NCBI GenBank assembly: GCA_023416585.1
Contig: JAEZHM010000131.1
Location: 124,001-188,000 of the forward strand
Direction: 5' to 3'
DNA from: Bacillota bacterium
GTDB taxonomy: Bacteria > Bacillota > Clostridia > Christensenellales > Aristaeellaceae
DNA: 64,000 bases
Below the pieces are notes generated by a model, which searched no databases, was not told the origin of the DNA, and was given only the letters and a program-made list of their open reading frames with translations. Shown here piece by piece: positions 23,480 through 32,889 of the stretch. Each line of letters begins with the position of its first letter. Positions within the stretch are counted from its first letter, which is position 1. The position numbers and the translations under genes are program-made.

Positions 23480-25309
23480 ATGTTTACAGAATACTTGGAG
23501 AAAAATGACCTGCGCGCTTTCTTTGTGCCCAAAGACAAGCGCCTGCCCATACCAAAGGCTGCAAACCGGGCTGCGTGGGAGGGTATTCCTCAAAAGATGC
23601 GGGAGGAGATTTTATACGCTGCCGGGGCGCAGCGGGGAGCAGACTATCCGTCTCTTTCCGCGACACGGTTTCTGGCCTTTGTTCGCACGGGGGACAGGGC
23701 TGTATATGAAACGCCCTTTTTTACCCGCCGCAGGATGCTGCTAAACGCCATGCTGGCCGAATGCATAGCGTCAAACGGTGCGTACATGGACCAGGTGGTG
23801 GATGGGCTGTGGTGCATTTGTGAGGAAAGCTTCTGGGGTGTAAGCGCCCACAACGGCTCCTCCCATCCAGGTATGCGCCCCGCAGCTGAGCGGCCTCTGC
23901 CTGACATTGAAAATCCATACATCGACCTGTTTGCGGCCCAGACATCCGCGCTGCTGTTATGGGCATGTTATCTTTTAAAGGATGAGCTTGACGCGGTCAG
24001 CCCCCTGATCATAAGGCGTGTGTATCAGGAGGCGGAGCGGCGGATTGTGAAGCCTTTCTTTCACCATGATGATTTCTGGTGGATGGGTATGACCAGGAGC
24101 GATGTGAACAACTGGACGCCATGGATATTATCCAATGTGATCGCCACCCTGCTTTTGATGGAGCTGGACGATGTCCGCCTTGCCGAAGGCATCCAGCGGG
24201 CCATGCGCATGCTGGACAGTTATCTTGCCGTTATGCCAAAGGATGGCGGGTGCGATGAGGGCGCCGGCTACTGGAACATGGCCGGCGGTTCGCTGCTGGA
24301 TTGTCTGGAGCATATTGAACATGTAACGGGCGGGCGGACATCTTTTTATAACGAGCCTCACATCAAGGCCATTGGCGCATTCCCGTGCAATGCCCACATT
24401 GCCGGGCCGTTTTATTGGAATTTCGCCGACTGTGACGCAAAACCCATGCTGGATGGGGAGCGCGTGTACCGCTACGGCATGAAAACAGGTCAGGACGGTC
24501 TCAAAGCGCTGGGCGCGGAAATCGCCGCCTCAGCGGAAGGGATTTTACCCCAAGATACGCCGGAAACCTACCGTGTTCTGTGCAAGCTGTTTTTCCCTGT
24601 ACCCAAGCCGCAAGGCGAATACCACAGGTTGGATACGGTGATTCTTCCCGACTTGCAGGTGTGGGCATCTCAAAGAGATGGCTTGTATGCAGCCGTGAAG
24701 GGCGGCCACAACGGGGAGAACCACAATCATAACGATGTGGGCAGCTTTCTGTTTTTTGTAGATGGCGCTCCGGAGATCGTGGATGCAGGCAACATGGTAT
24801 ACACAGCCAAGACCTTCGGCCCGGAACGGTACACCCTCCTAAACACCCGCAGCATGAATCACAATGTTCCCTTGGTGGCGGGTTTCGAGCAGCAGCCAGG
24901 CTGTGCCTTCGCGGCCCGGGATGTTAAGATGGGGGAAAGCGGAATCTCCCTGGACATGGCGGTGGCCTATCCCGCTGAAGCAGGCATGTTGTCCCTTGTA
25001 AGAACGGCAGGGTATCAGGGAAATTCCTTCGTGCTTACCGATATGGTGAGGCTTAAAAGCGCTGCGCCCGTCACCTGGGTCTTTATGCTCTGCCACCAAC
25101 CGGAGATTGCTGCTGGCATGATGCAAACGGAAAAGATGATCATGCGCTTTGATGGATCTCTGATCGCTTCATGCGAGGAAATCCCCGTTACCGACCGGCG
25201 TATGGCGCGTAACTTCCCCGGCAGCCTGTGGCGCGTTACGCTAACTTTGCCTGATTTGAAGGAACAATGCCGCACTTTTGAAATATCCAGGAGGACTATG
25301 GAATGTTAA
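23480..25309 (+). CDS. Heparinase II/III family protein
   Basis: A 609-residue protein with an N-terminal all-helical toroid (about 60-340) and a C-terminal beta domain beginning near 370, where NHNHNDVGSFLFF is the hallmark of the heparinase II/III fold. Known members are polysaccharide lyases that cleave next to uronic acids, giving unsaturated ends. No signal peptide is present, so it should act on imported oligosaccharides in the cytoplasm. AAGGAAC precedes the ATG. The next two genes overlap it in sequence (7 and 20 bases), forming a tight operon with DUF2264 and GH88 proteins. The exact glycan is unknown. Confidence 0.85.
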   Translation: MFTEYLEKNDLRAFFVPKDKRLPIPKAANRAAWEGIPQKMREEILYAAGAQRGADYPSLSATRFLAFVRTGDRAVYETPFFTRRRMLLNAMLAECIASNGAYMDQVVDGLWCICEESFWGVSAHNGSSHPGMRPAAERPLPDIENPYIDLFAAQTSALLLWACYLLKDELDAVSPLIIRRVYQEAERRIVKPFFHHDDFWWMGMTRSDVNNWTPWILSNVIATLLLMELDDVRLAEGIQRAMRMLDSYLAVMPKDGGCDEGAGYWNMAGGSLLDCLEHIEHVTGGRTSFYNEPHIKAIGAFPCNAHIAGPFYWNFADCDAKPMLDGERVYRYGMKTGQDGLKALGAEIAASAEGILPQDTPETYRVLCKLFFPVPKPQGEYHRLDTVILPDLQVWASQRDGLYAAVKGGHNGENHNHNDVGSFLFFVDGAPEIVDAGNMVYTAKTFGPERYTLLNTRSMNHNVPLVAGFEQQPGCAFAARDVKMGESGISLDMAVAYPAEAGMLSLVRTAGYQGNSFVLTDMVRLKSAAPVTWVFMLCHQPEIAAGMMQTEKMIMRFDGSLIASCEEIPVTDRRMARNFPGSLWRVTLTLPDLKEQCRTFEISRRTMEC

Positions 25310-27099
25310 ATCCCGTACAAAACAATCCGCTAAGGACAAGGGCGGATTTCGAACAGGCCGCCCTGCAATTATTGGCGCCGCTTGTTAGTAAGCTGTCTCC
25401 CGGCTGCGCCCTAATCCACCTGGGAGATACGGGCGCGTTGTATCCCGATTCCATTGCCCAGATGGAAGCCTGGTCCCGCCCCTTATGGGCTTTAGCGCCA
25501 CTGATGATGGGAAAATCACAAAGCGCCCGGCCTTTGTGGGATAAGTGGATGGAGGGGCTTAAAAACGGAACGGATCCCAACCATCCCGAGTATTGGGGTG
25601 ATATTGGCCCTTTTGACCAGCGCATGGTGGAGATGGCCGTCATGGGCATGGCGTTGTGCTTTGCTCCCGAAGCATTTTTCTTTGCTCATGACCATAAGAC
25701 GCAGGGAAACATCCACCGCTGGCTGAACCAGATCAACCTGTACGATATGCCCAAGAACAACTGGCGCTTCTTCCGGGTGCTGGTCAATGTGGGGTTCTTG
25801 TTGAATGACCTGCCCTATGACGCCAAGATGCTGGCGGGTGACCTTAACATGATGGAGGAGCATTACGAGGGGGACGGCTGGTATTACGATTACATGGACC
25901 AGCGGGATTACTACACCCCCTGGGGCTTCCATTACTACGGCCTATTGTACGCAAGAGCCATGGAAAAGCTGGACCCCGGCCGCTGTCAAACATATCGGGA
26001 ACGGGCGTGGCTTATGGCAAAGCGCTTTGAGAATTGGTTTAGCGCTGACGGGGAAGCGCTGCCTTACGGCCGCAGCCTCAGCTACCGTTTTGCCCAAAGC
26101 GCCTTCTTTGGCGCGCTGCCTCTTGGCGTAAGCGAAAATGCAAGGGTGGACTGGGGCATTTACAAAGGTTTGCTTCTTGGGAACATGCGCAAGTGGTTCT
26201 CACGGCCTATCTTCACACAGGAGGGGGTGCTCACCATCGGCTATGGGTACCCCAATCTCATCATGGCCGAAGGGTACAACGCGCCGGGTTCGCCCTACTG
26301 GGCCATGAAATCTTTCGCGCCGCTGGCACTATCTGGTGACCATCCCTTCTGGACAAGCGTGGAAAAGGAGCATACCCCACCCGTCCTATTCCGCGAGGAG
26401 CGTGCCCGCATGCTGATTGTGCGGGATGAAAACAACAAGCATGTGCAGGCCTTTCCCGCAGGCAACCGAGCTTTCGAGCACGCCCATTCGGAAGCCAAGT
26501 ATGAAAAATTTGCTTACTCTACGGCCTTTGGTTTCAGCGTGCCAAAAAGCGCTCTCATGCTGAACCGTGGCGCATACGACAGCATGCTGGCGCTAAGCGA
26601 GGATGAATGCTACTGGCATGTAAGGCAGGGCTGCAAGGAGTATAAAGTAAGTGAGGATAAGGTGGAATCTGTTTGGCATCCCTTCCCGGATGTAAAGGTG
26701 GAATCAACGGTCATTCCCCTGAATGACTGGCACATCCGCATCCACAAAATCACAACACCCCGCAGGCTTTATGCAGCGGAAGGGGGATATGCCGTCAGCC
26801 GTGATGACGGGCCGGGCCTTGCAAAGACACAAACGGAGGACAAAACGGCGCTGGCTGTATGCGGTAACATGGTAAGCGGCATTGTAAACCTGTGTGGTTA
26901 TGAAGCATCACAAATCGTCATACCTGAGCCGAATACCAACCTTCTGTATCCAAGAACGGTGCTGCCAACATTGCGCGCGGAGATACCGTCAGGCGAAACA
27001 GTGCTTGTATCCGCGGTTCTTGGCGCGGTGGAGGACGGTATAGCAAAATGGAAGAATATCCCTAAGGAGGCAATTCAATATGCAAAGCTGGCTGGATGA
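25303..27099 (+). CDS. DUF2264 domain-containing protein
   Basis: A 598-residue protein recognised as DUF2264 by its N-terminal 350 residues (SRPLWALAPLM, EYWGDIGPFDQRMVEMA, YYDYMDQRDYYTPWGFHYYG). These proteins are frequent in polysaccharide utilisation loci and are thought to be glycan-active, but no activity is firmly assigned to my knowledge. There is no signal peptide. The start overlaps the heparinase gene by seven bases with AGGAGGAC upstream. It sits between a lyase-type and a hydrolase-type gene, so it likely acts on the same uronic-acid oligosaccharide. Confidence 0.82.
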   Translation: MLNPVQNNPLRTRADFEQAALQLLAPLVSKLSPGCALIHLGDTGALYPDSIAQMEAWSRPLWALAPLMMGKSQSARPLWDKWMEGLKNGTDPNHPEYWGDIGPFDQRMVEMAVMGMALCFAPEAFFFAHDHKTQGNIHRWLNQINLYDMPKNNWRFFRVLVNVGFLLNDLPYDAKMLAGDLNMMEEHYEGDGWYYDYMDQRDYYTPWGFHYYGLLYARAMEKLDPGRCQTYRERAWLMAKRFENWFSADGEALPYGRSLSYRFAQSAFFGALPLGVSENARVDWGIYKGLLLGNMRKWFSRPIFTQEGVLTIGYGYPNLIMAEGYNAPGSPYWAMKSFAPLALSGDHPFWTSVEKEHTPPVLFREERARMLIVRDENNKHVQAFPAGNRAFEHAHSEAKYEKFAYSTAFGFSVPKSALMLNRGAYDSMLALSEDECYWHVRQGCKEYKVSEDKVESVWHPFPDVKVESTVIPLNDWHIRIHKITTPRRLYAAEGGYAVSRDDGPGLAKTQTEDKTALAVCGNMVSGIVNLCGYEASQIVIPEPNTNLLYPRTVLPTLRAEIPSGETVLVSAVLGAVEDGIAKWKNIPKEAIQYAKLAG

Positions 27100-28201
27100 A
27101 ACTTTTTCGAAAATCAGCGACAAATATTTATGGTCCATGGATGCTGCCGCAAAGGAGGGGATGATCCCTTACAAAAGCGAGGGCCGCACATGGATCCCTT
27201 CGCCATTTGATGGCAACAGCTGGTGGACCGGTGGTTTCTGGCCGGCCATCATGTGGCAGCTTTATGCCGCTACCGGAGAAGAGAAGTTTATGCTGGAAGC
27301 CAGGCGCGTGCAGGATCTGCTTGCGGCGGAGCTTGTGCGCTACGACCTGCTAAACCATGACATGGGCTTTATGTACCTTATGTCCTTTGGTGCTGACTGG
27401 CGGCTTAATGGCAACGGGGAAGCGCTTCGAAAGACGTTGATTGCCGCAGACGTGCTTGCCGGGCGCTTTAATCCCATGGGCTTTATCCGCGCCTGGAACG
27501 GCAGGGGAAAAGAGGGCTGGGCAATTGTCGACTGCCTGATGAACCTGAGCCTTTTGCACTTTGCCACGGAAAAGACGGGCGATCCGCGCTATGCAAACAT
27601 CGCCAAGTGCCACGCGGATATGTCGCTTCGCTATTTCCTTCGGGAGGATGGCTCCTGCAACCATATCATGATATTTGATCCCGCCACAGGGGAAGCGCTG
27701 GATTCCCCCGGCGGCCAGGGCTATGAAAAGGGCTCCTCCTGGTCCCGGGGCCAAAGTTGGGCGCTGTACGGCTTTGCCATCAGCTTCATGAACACCGGGG
27801 AATCGCGTTATCTTGATGCCGCCCGGAAAATTGCCGGCTATTTTATTGCCAATATCCGGGAGGATGGGCTCACCGACTGCGACTTCCGCCAGCCCAAGGG
27901 AGAGGAGCGGGTCGATAACATTGCCGCCGCCTGCGCATCCTGCGGGCTCATAGAGCTTGCCAAACTTGTGGAAAAAGAGGAAGGCGAAAAGTATATGAAG
28001 GCCGCTTTGCGTATGCTTCATGCCTTGGACGAGCTTTGCGCCGATTATACACAAGACCGCTTCGGCATTTTGCAAAAATGTACCGCCAGCTATCACGATG
28101 ACGGGGCCGGCCGCCACGTGAACATCGTCTATGGAGATTATTTCTTTTTAGAGGCCATAAGTAAGCTGCGCGGCACCGATCCCATGCTGTGGGGTAAGTG
28201 A
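27080..28201 (+). CDS. Glycoside hydrolase family 88 (unsaturated glucuronyl hydrolase)
   Basis: A 373-residue cytoplasmic enzyme that would remove the unsaturated uronic acid left at the end of oligosaccharides by polysaccharide lyases. GH88 features include the (alpha/alpha)6 barrel pattern, the aspartates in LNHDMGF and VDCLMN that correspond to the catalytic pair, and SSWSRGQSWALYG. It overlaps the DUF2264 gene by 20 bases and has AAGGAGGC upstream, closing the operon. Its presence after a heparinase II/III protein supports a lyase-then-hydrolase route for a uronic-acid glycan. Confidence 0.9.
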   Translation: MQSWLDETFSKISDKYLWSMDAAAKEGMIPYKSEGRTWIPSPFDGNSWWTGGFWPAIMWQLYAATGEEKFMLEARRVQDLLAAELVRYDLLNHDMGFMYLMSFGADWRLNGNGEALRKTLIAADVLAGRFNPMGFIRAWNGRGKEGWAIVDCLMNLSLLHFATEKTGDPRYANIAKCHADMSLRYFLREDGSCNHIMIFDPATGEALDSPGGQGYEKGSSWSRGQSWALYGFAISFMNTGESRYLDAARKIAGYFIANIREDGLTDCDFRQPKGEERVDNIAAACASCGLIELAKLVEKEEGEKYMKAALRMLHALDELCADYTQDRFGILQKCTASYHDDGAGRHVNIVYGDYFFLEAISKLRGTDPMLWGK

Positions 28202-28230
28202 TTCTTGTCCATACGTCAATTTGCCATAAG

Positions 28231-28267
28231 GGCCGCCATCCTGTATAATGGGTTGCGGCCTATTTTT
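28231..28267 (+). terminator. Intrinsic terminator of the GH88 operon
   Basis: GGCCGC / GCGGCC with inner pairing CCAT / ATGG, followed by TATTTTTT. It lies 30 bases after the GH88 stop. Confidence 0.7.
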
Positions 28268-28307
28268 TAGACCGGCTTTTCATTAAAAGAAAACCGGGGT
28301 ACGCTCA

Positions 28308-29138
28308 ATGGTTATCCATTCCATAAAAAAATTTGATCCGGAGGCGATCGCCGAAAGCGGTCAATGTTTTCGCGTGCGGATCATTGCGCCCGGCCGTGTG
28401 GAAGTCATTCAGCGGGGCAGGCGCCTTTTGATCGATTCCCTGGGAGGCGAAAGATTCGGCTTCTCCTGCACGCAGGAGGAGTTCCATGCTGTCTGGGAGG
28501 ATTATTTCGATCTTTCTACCGACTATGACATGTTTTTAAACGCCGTGGACCGGGAGGATGCATATCTTACCAGGGCGGCCAAGGTGGGGCAGGGGCTGCG
28601 CATTTTACGCCAGGATCCTTTCGAAACGCTGATAAGCTTCATCTTATCCCAGCGCAAAAGCATCCCCGCCATCCGGGATGGAATCGAAAAGCTGTGCCGC
28701 CGCTTCGGAAGCCGGATATTGACGGAAGAACGGGAAGAATACGCTTTTCCCACTCCCCAAAGGCTTGCGGAAGCATCCCTTGAGGAGCTTTCCGCTTGCT
28801 CCCTGGGGTACCGCGCGCCATATATTCAGGCCACGGCAAGGTCGGTGGCTGCGGGAGAAATGGATCTTGGCTCACTTGACAGCCTGAACGACGAAGCACT
28901 TTTGAAAAGACTGCTGGAACTATACGGCGTAGGCGTCAAAGTAGCAAGCTGCGTGATGCTTTTTGGATATCACCGCCTGGATCTGGCGCCTGTGGATGTC
29001 TGGATACAGCGGGTCATTGACAATGAATATGGCGGCGTTTCGCCTTTTCCCAGGTATGAGGGTTTTGCTGGTGTCATGCAGCAATACATGTTTTATGATC
29101 AGATAGTGAATAAGCGCTTGCGCAAACTGACTGCGTAA
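28308..29138 (+). CDS. OGG1/AlkA-type DNA glycosylase
   Basis: A 276-residue base-excision repair enzyme of the HhH-GPD superfamily. The helix-hairpin-helix reads GVGVKVASCVMLFG (about 208-221), with the lysine expected in bifunctional glycosylase/lyases such as OGG1, and PVDVWI just after it holds the catalytic aspartate. An N-terminal beta domain (1-95) resembles OGG1/AlkA. It most likely removes 8-oxoguanine, but alkylated bases cannot be excluded. The ATG follows a weak GGGGT. It stands alone after the GH88 terminator, with the PHP gene 35 bases downstream. Confidence 0.85.
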   Translation: MVIHSIKKFDPEAIAESGQCFRVRIIAPGRVEVIQRGRRLLIDSLGGERFGFSCTQEEFHAVWEDYFDLSTDYDMFLNAVDREDAYLTRAAKVGQGLRILRQDPFETLISFILSQRKSIPAIRDGIEKLCRRFGSRILTEEREEYAFPTPQRLAEASLEELSACSLGYRAPYIQATARSVAAGEMDLGSLDSLNDEALLKRLLELYGVGVKVASCVMLFGYHRLDLAPVDVWIQRVIDNEYGGVSPFPRYEGFAGVMQQYMFYDQIVNKRLRKLTA

Positions 29139-29173
29139 GCAAAATAAAGTTAATGACTTTACGGGCGAAAATC

Positions 29174-29974
29174 ATGAAGTATATCTACGAAACCCATCTG
29201 CACACTTCTATGGCTAGCGCCTGCGGTCATTCCTTGGGCAGAGAATACATTAAACGGTATCAAGATTTAGGGTATGCAGGCATTATTGTCACCGATCATT
29301 TCTTTGGCGGCAATACTGCTGTGCCCCGCACCCTTCCCTGGCGGGAGCGCATCCATTTGTTCTGCCTCGGTTATGAGGATGCCAGGGAGGAAGGGGATAA
29401 AGCGGGCTTTTCTGTTTTCTTCGGCTGGGAAGAGCATTTTGACGGTGACGAATATTTGATCTACGGCCTGGATAAACAGTGGCTTTTGGACCATCCGGAA
29501 GCCGAACACTGGAGCCGCAAGGAACAGTATGATGCCGTTCACGCTGCTGGCGGCTGCGTGGTGCAGGCCCACCCCTTCAGGGACAGGGAATATATTTCCG
29601 CCATCCGCCTATCCACCGGCTGCGTGGATGGCGTGGAAGCCTATAATGCCTCCAACCGGCCTGAAAATGATATTCTGGCCGCAAGGTATGCCAAAGTTCT
29701 AGGCTTGCCGGTAACAGCAGGGTCAGATATCCACCATGCAAATACCTATTTGAATGATGAAGTGATGGGTGTTGTGTTTGACAGTCCTCTAGCAAGCATC
29801 CACGATTATGTACAAGCCATCCGAGAAAAGAAGCCTTTTGGTGTAAGGGTTCCTTGCGGCCGCGGAGAGTGGCGGGAGGGTGCCGATATCTTAAAACCGG
29901 TGGAGATAAGGGATAAAATGGACAGGGTGGTCTGCCGGGATGTGCGGGAACTGCTTGAGTCCTCCTGCGTTTGA
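29174..29974 (+). CDS. PHP domain phosphoesterase
   Basis: A 266-residue member of the PHP superfamily, which uses histidines and aspartates to bind metals and hydrolyse phosphoesters. Motifs seen: THLHTS near the start, TDHFF, QAHPFRD and GSDIHH. The ATG at 29174 places the THLHTS motif at the normal distance from the N-terminus; another ATG at 29153 is possible and neither has a strong ribosome binding site. It may be co-transcribed with the DNA glycosylase. The substrate, nucleotide or sugar phosphate, is unknown. Confidence 0.8.
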   Translation: MKYIYETHLHTSMASACGHSLGREYIKRYQDLGYAGIIVTDHFFGGNTAVPRTLPWRERIHLFCLGYEDAREEGDKAGFSVFFGWEEHFDGDEYLIYGLDKQWLLDHPEAEHWSRKEQYDAVHAAGGCVVQAHPFRDREYISAIRLSTGCVDGVEAYNASNRPENDILAARYAKVLGLPVTAGSDIHHANTYLNDEVMGVVFDSPLASIHDYVQAIREKKPFGVRVPCGRGEWREGADILKPVEIRDKMDRVVCRDVRELLESSCV

Positions 29975-30132
29975 CGTCCTGGCCAGCAGATTGGATAGAA
30001 ATAGATGGACATACGGATCGGCAAAATGCGGTTGCTTTATGCCGAAATATCTATTATCATAAAGGCAGAAAAGTATGAACTGCTAAAGCCTTTGTGCATG
30101 CCGCTTCCGGGCGGCTTTACACAGGCTGATTA

Positions 30133-30146
30133 TGAAATCGATTACA
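30133..30146. promoter_or_regulatory. LacI-type operator before the second LacI gene
   Basis: TGAAATCGATTACA is a palindrome with one mismatched pair, 20 bases before the LacI start. The half TCGATTACA recurs at the promoter of the ribose-type importer (31285-31300), suggesting that the repressor binds both. Confidence 0.55.
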
Positions 30147-30165
30147 AGACGGAAAGGGATCTGCC

Positions 30166-31161
30166 ATGGCATTGTCCACCAAGGAAATCGCAAAACTTGC
30201 GGGCGTATCGGACGCGACTGTATCCCGCGTGATCAATAACCATCCAAGCGTATCGCCGGATACCAAGGCACGGGTGGAATCGGTGATCAATCAGTACGGA
30301 TACATGCGCAACATGGTAGCCAGGGGGTTAAGACGGCAGCAGTCGGACATCATTGGTGTCATCATCCCCGATATTACCAACGAATTCTTTGCCCGCATCG
30401 TGCTATCTGTACAGGATGCGCTTTTGAATCATGGATATCTGGCGGTCATGTGCAACATCAAGGAGAACGACTCACTGGAGGAAGCATCGCTGAAAATGCT
30501 CAAAGCCCAGAGCATAGCAGGGCTGATCTATATTTCCGGCAGGTCCAGCGGCGACATGGCGCCGCTTCATGACATGCCAACCATTTATATCGACCGCGAC
30601 CCGGTAAGCGCTTCGGAAACCAACGCAACGCTGATCACCTCCGACAACAGGGAGGGAGGGCGCTTGGCGGCCAGGGAACTGATTGAGAAGGGCTGCAAAA
30701 GGATTGCCATTCTAACGGACAGGCGAAAAGTGTCCACATATACAGACCGCTACGAGGGATGGCGGGAGGTACTTCTTGCTAAGGGGCTTCCTGTAGATCC
30801 GCGGCTGGTGCTTAAGCTGGACGAAATCACTTTTGATGAGGCACAAAGGAAGGTAACCGGCCTGGTGGCGTCAGGGCTTGCCTTTGACGGTCTTTTCTGC
30901 GCCAATGATACTGTGGCAGTGGGTGCACTTACGGCATTGCACAGGCTGGGTGTCAGCGTACCCAGACAAGTAAAAGTGATTGGATTTGACGATGCATCCA
31001 TTGCGCAGCAATGCTCCCAGCCCTTGACCACAATCCGGCAAAAGACAGACGAAATGGGAAGGATCGCCGTGGATGCGTTGTTTGATTTGATGGCGAAAGG
31101 AAAAGCCAAATCACATCAGCAGATTCTGCCCGTGGAACTTATTCACAGAACGACAACATAA
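30166..31161 (+). CDS. LacI family transcriptional regulator
   Basis: A 331-residue one-component regulator with the helix-turn-helix STKEIAKLAGVSDATVSRVIN at residues 4-24 and hinge YMRNMVARGLRR, then a sugar-binding domain with FCANDTVAVGAL and IGFDDASIAQQCSQPLTTI. It lies just before the ribose-type ABC operon on the same strand. Similar palindromes before its own start and over the importer promoter suggest autoregulation and control of that importer. The ATG follows GGAAAGGGA. The inducer is unknown. Confidence 0.9.
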   Translation: MALSTKEIAKLAGVSDATVSRVINNHPSVSPDTKARVESVINQYGYMRNMVARGLRRQQSDIIGVIIPDITNEFFARIVLSVQDALLNHGYLAVMCNIKENDSLEEASLKMLKAQSIAGLIYISGRSSGDMAPLHDMPTIYIDRDPVSASETNATLITSDNREGGRLAARELIEKGCKRIAILTDRRKVSTYTDRYEGWREVLLAKGLPVDPRLVLKLDEITFDEAQRKVTGLVASGLAFDGLFCANDTVAVGALTALHRLGVSVPRQVKVIGFDDASIAQQCSQPLTTIRQKTDEMGRIAVDALFDLMAKGKAKSHQQILPVELIHRTTT

Positions 31162-31257
31162 GAATCAACCGGGAATGCCGGACGTCTTTTGGCATATATA
31201 ATGCAGAGGGTTCGCGACGGCATTGAACCTGGTAACAACAAATACATACGTTGTATA

Positions 31258-31300
31258 TTGACAAAGTTGTTTTGTTCCGCTATTATGTATTCGATTACAT
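31258..31300 (+). promoter_or_regulatory. Promoter and LacI-type operator of the ribose-type importer
   Basis: TTGACA (31258-31263), a 17-base spacer and TATTAT (31281-31286) form the promoter. ATGTATTCGATTACAT (31285-31300), a near-perfect palindrome, overlaps the -10, a typical repressor position. A looser inverted pair ATACA/TGTAT lies just upstream near 31243-31255. Confidence 0.72.
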
Positions 31301-31378
31301 CGTGCAAAGTGTTCAAAAGTTCCGGATGACTTCTAGTAAATACCGTATCAATCGCTGGAAAGGAATCGCGGAGGTTGA

Positions 31379-32860
31379 ATGGATAAAGAGATTCTGAAAA
31401 TAAGGGGCGTCGTCAAACGGTTTCCCGGTGTAACAGCACTTTCGGGCGTAGATTTGAACGTCTATGAAGGTGAGGTAATGGCACTGCTGGGGGAAAACGG
31501 CGCCGGCAAAAGCACACTGATGAAGGTGCTAACAGGCGTCTATCAGCGGGACGAAGGAACCATTACGTTCAAAGACAAGGACGTGGTGTATCAAAATGCG
31601 CGCCAGGCGCAGGACGACGGTTTGGCCATCATCCACCAGGAATTGAATCTTATCCCCAAGATGCGGATTTATGAGAATATCTTTTTGGGCCGGGAACTTC
31701 GAAAAAAGCCCGGTGCGCTTGATCAACGTGCCATGATCGAAAAGTCGCGGGAAATGCTCGCACTAGTGCACATCAATCTGGACCCCAGGCGCACGATTGA
31801 AACACTGTCCATTGCCCAGCAGCAGATGGTGGAAATCGCAAAGGCGCTGCTGCTGGATGCCCAGGTGATCGTAATGGATGAACCGACGGACGCGCTTCCC
31901 GATGAAGAAGTAGAGAGCTTGTTTGCCATCATCCGCGAGCTGAAGCAAAAGGGAAAGGGCATCGTATACATCACCCACCGGCTTAAGGAAGTGTTTGAAA
32001 TATGCGACCGCGCCACCATCTTGCGGGACGGCGCGTTTATCGGAGAGGTACCGGTTGCGCAGCTTTCCCAGGATAAACTGATCGGCATGATGGTTGGCCG
32101 CGCGCTGGATCAGCAATTCCCTTACGAGCCGGGGAAGCCGGGCGAGACAGTGCTGTCGGTGAAAGGCTTGTCCAACCACCTGATACACGACATCTCTTTT
32201 GAATTGCATCGTGGTGAGGTGTTGGGTGTAACGGGGCTGGTAGGTGCTGGCCGAACGGAGCTGGCACAGACGCTTTATGGTGTGCACCCCTGGCATGATG
32301 GTCAGGTTATGTTGGGCGGAACGCATTTTCATCCGCAAAAACCAAGCCAGGCCATTAGCCGCGGGCTGTATTACATGACCGAAGACCGCAAGCGCAACGG
32401 CCTGGTGATGGTATTGGACGTGCGCACCAACATTACCCTGTCTGCCTTGAAGGCCGTCATCCGTTATGGCAAGGTGGACAGAAAAAAGGAAAAGGCCGTC
32501 TGCCAGGACTATGTTCATAAAATCAATATCAAAACGCCCTCGCTGCAGCAGCTTGTCAGAAACCTTTCCGGCGGCAACCAACAGAAGGTGGTGCTCTCCA
32601 AAGCGCTTTTGACCGAGCCCGAGGTGCTTATCCTGGATGAGCCTACACGCGGAATTGACGTCGGCGCGAAAAAGGAGATTTACCTGCTCATTAATCAACT
32701 GAAATCAAGAGGCAAGTCGATTTTGATGATCTCCTCCGAAATGCCGGAGATTTTGGGCATGAGCGACCGCATTCTGGTTTTGAACGAAGGATGCAAAAAG
32801 GGTGAACTGAGCCGCGAAGAGGCCACGCAGGAGCGGATCATGGAAATGATTTTGGCATAA
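31379..32860 (+). CDS. rbsA: Sugar ABC transporter ATP-binding protein (RbsA-like)
   Basis: A 493-residue double ATPase that energises the CUT2 importer encoded next. The first nucleotide-binding domain has GENGAGKST (about 37-45) and the Walker B stretch VIVMDEPTDALPDEE, slightly off the usual DEPTAALT form. The second has the degenerate P-loop GLVGAGRTEL, typical for RbsA/MglA, the signature LSGGNQQK and LILDEPTRGIDVGAK. GGAGGT precedes the ATG. Gene order rbsA-rbsC-rbsB follows the LacI gene. Ribose is the best guess for the ligand, but other monosaccharides are possible. Confidence 0.9.
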   Translation: MDKEILKIRGVVKRFPGVTALSGVDLNVYEGEVMALLGENGAGKSTLMKVLTGVYQRDEGTITFKDKDVVYQNARQAQDDGLAIIHQELNLIPKMRIYENIFLGRELRKKPGALDQRAMIEKSREMLALVHINLDPRRTIETLSIAQQQMVEIAKALLLDAQVIVMDEPTDALPDEEVESLFAIIRELKQKGKGIVYITHRLKEVFEICDRATILRDGAFIGEVPVAQLSQDKLIGMMVGRALDQQFPYEPGKPGETVLSVKGLSNHLIHDISFELHRGEVLGVTGLVGAGRTELAQTLYGVHPWHDGQVMLGGTHFHPQKPSQAISRGLYYMTEDRKRNGLVMVLDVRTNITLSALKAVIRYGKVDRKKEKAVCQDYVHKINIKTPSLQQLVRNLSGGNQQKVVLSKALLTEPEVLILDEPTRGIDVGAKKEIYLLINQLKSRGKSILMISSEMPEILGMSDRILVLNEGCKKGELSREEATQERIMEMILA

Positions 32861-32889
32861 AGCACTTTTACAGAAAAGGGTAGTGATCC

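Noticed and set aside
30005..30232. 75-codon frame before the second LacI gene
   Set aside because: It overlaps the LacI start, includes its operator and has no ribosome binding site.
31763..32698. 311-residue minus-strand frame in rbsA
   Set aside because: Shadow of a well-conserved ATPase gene.
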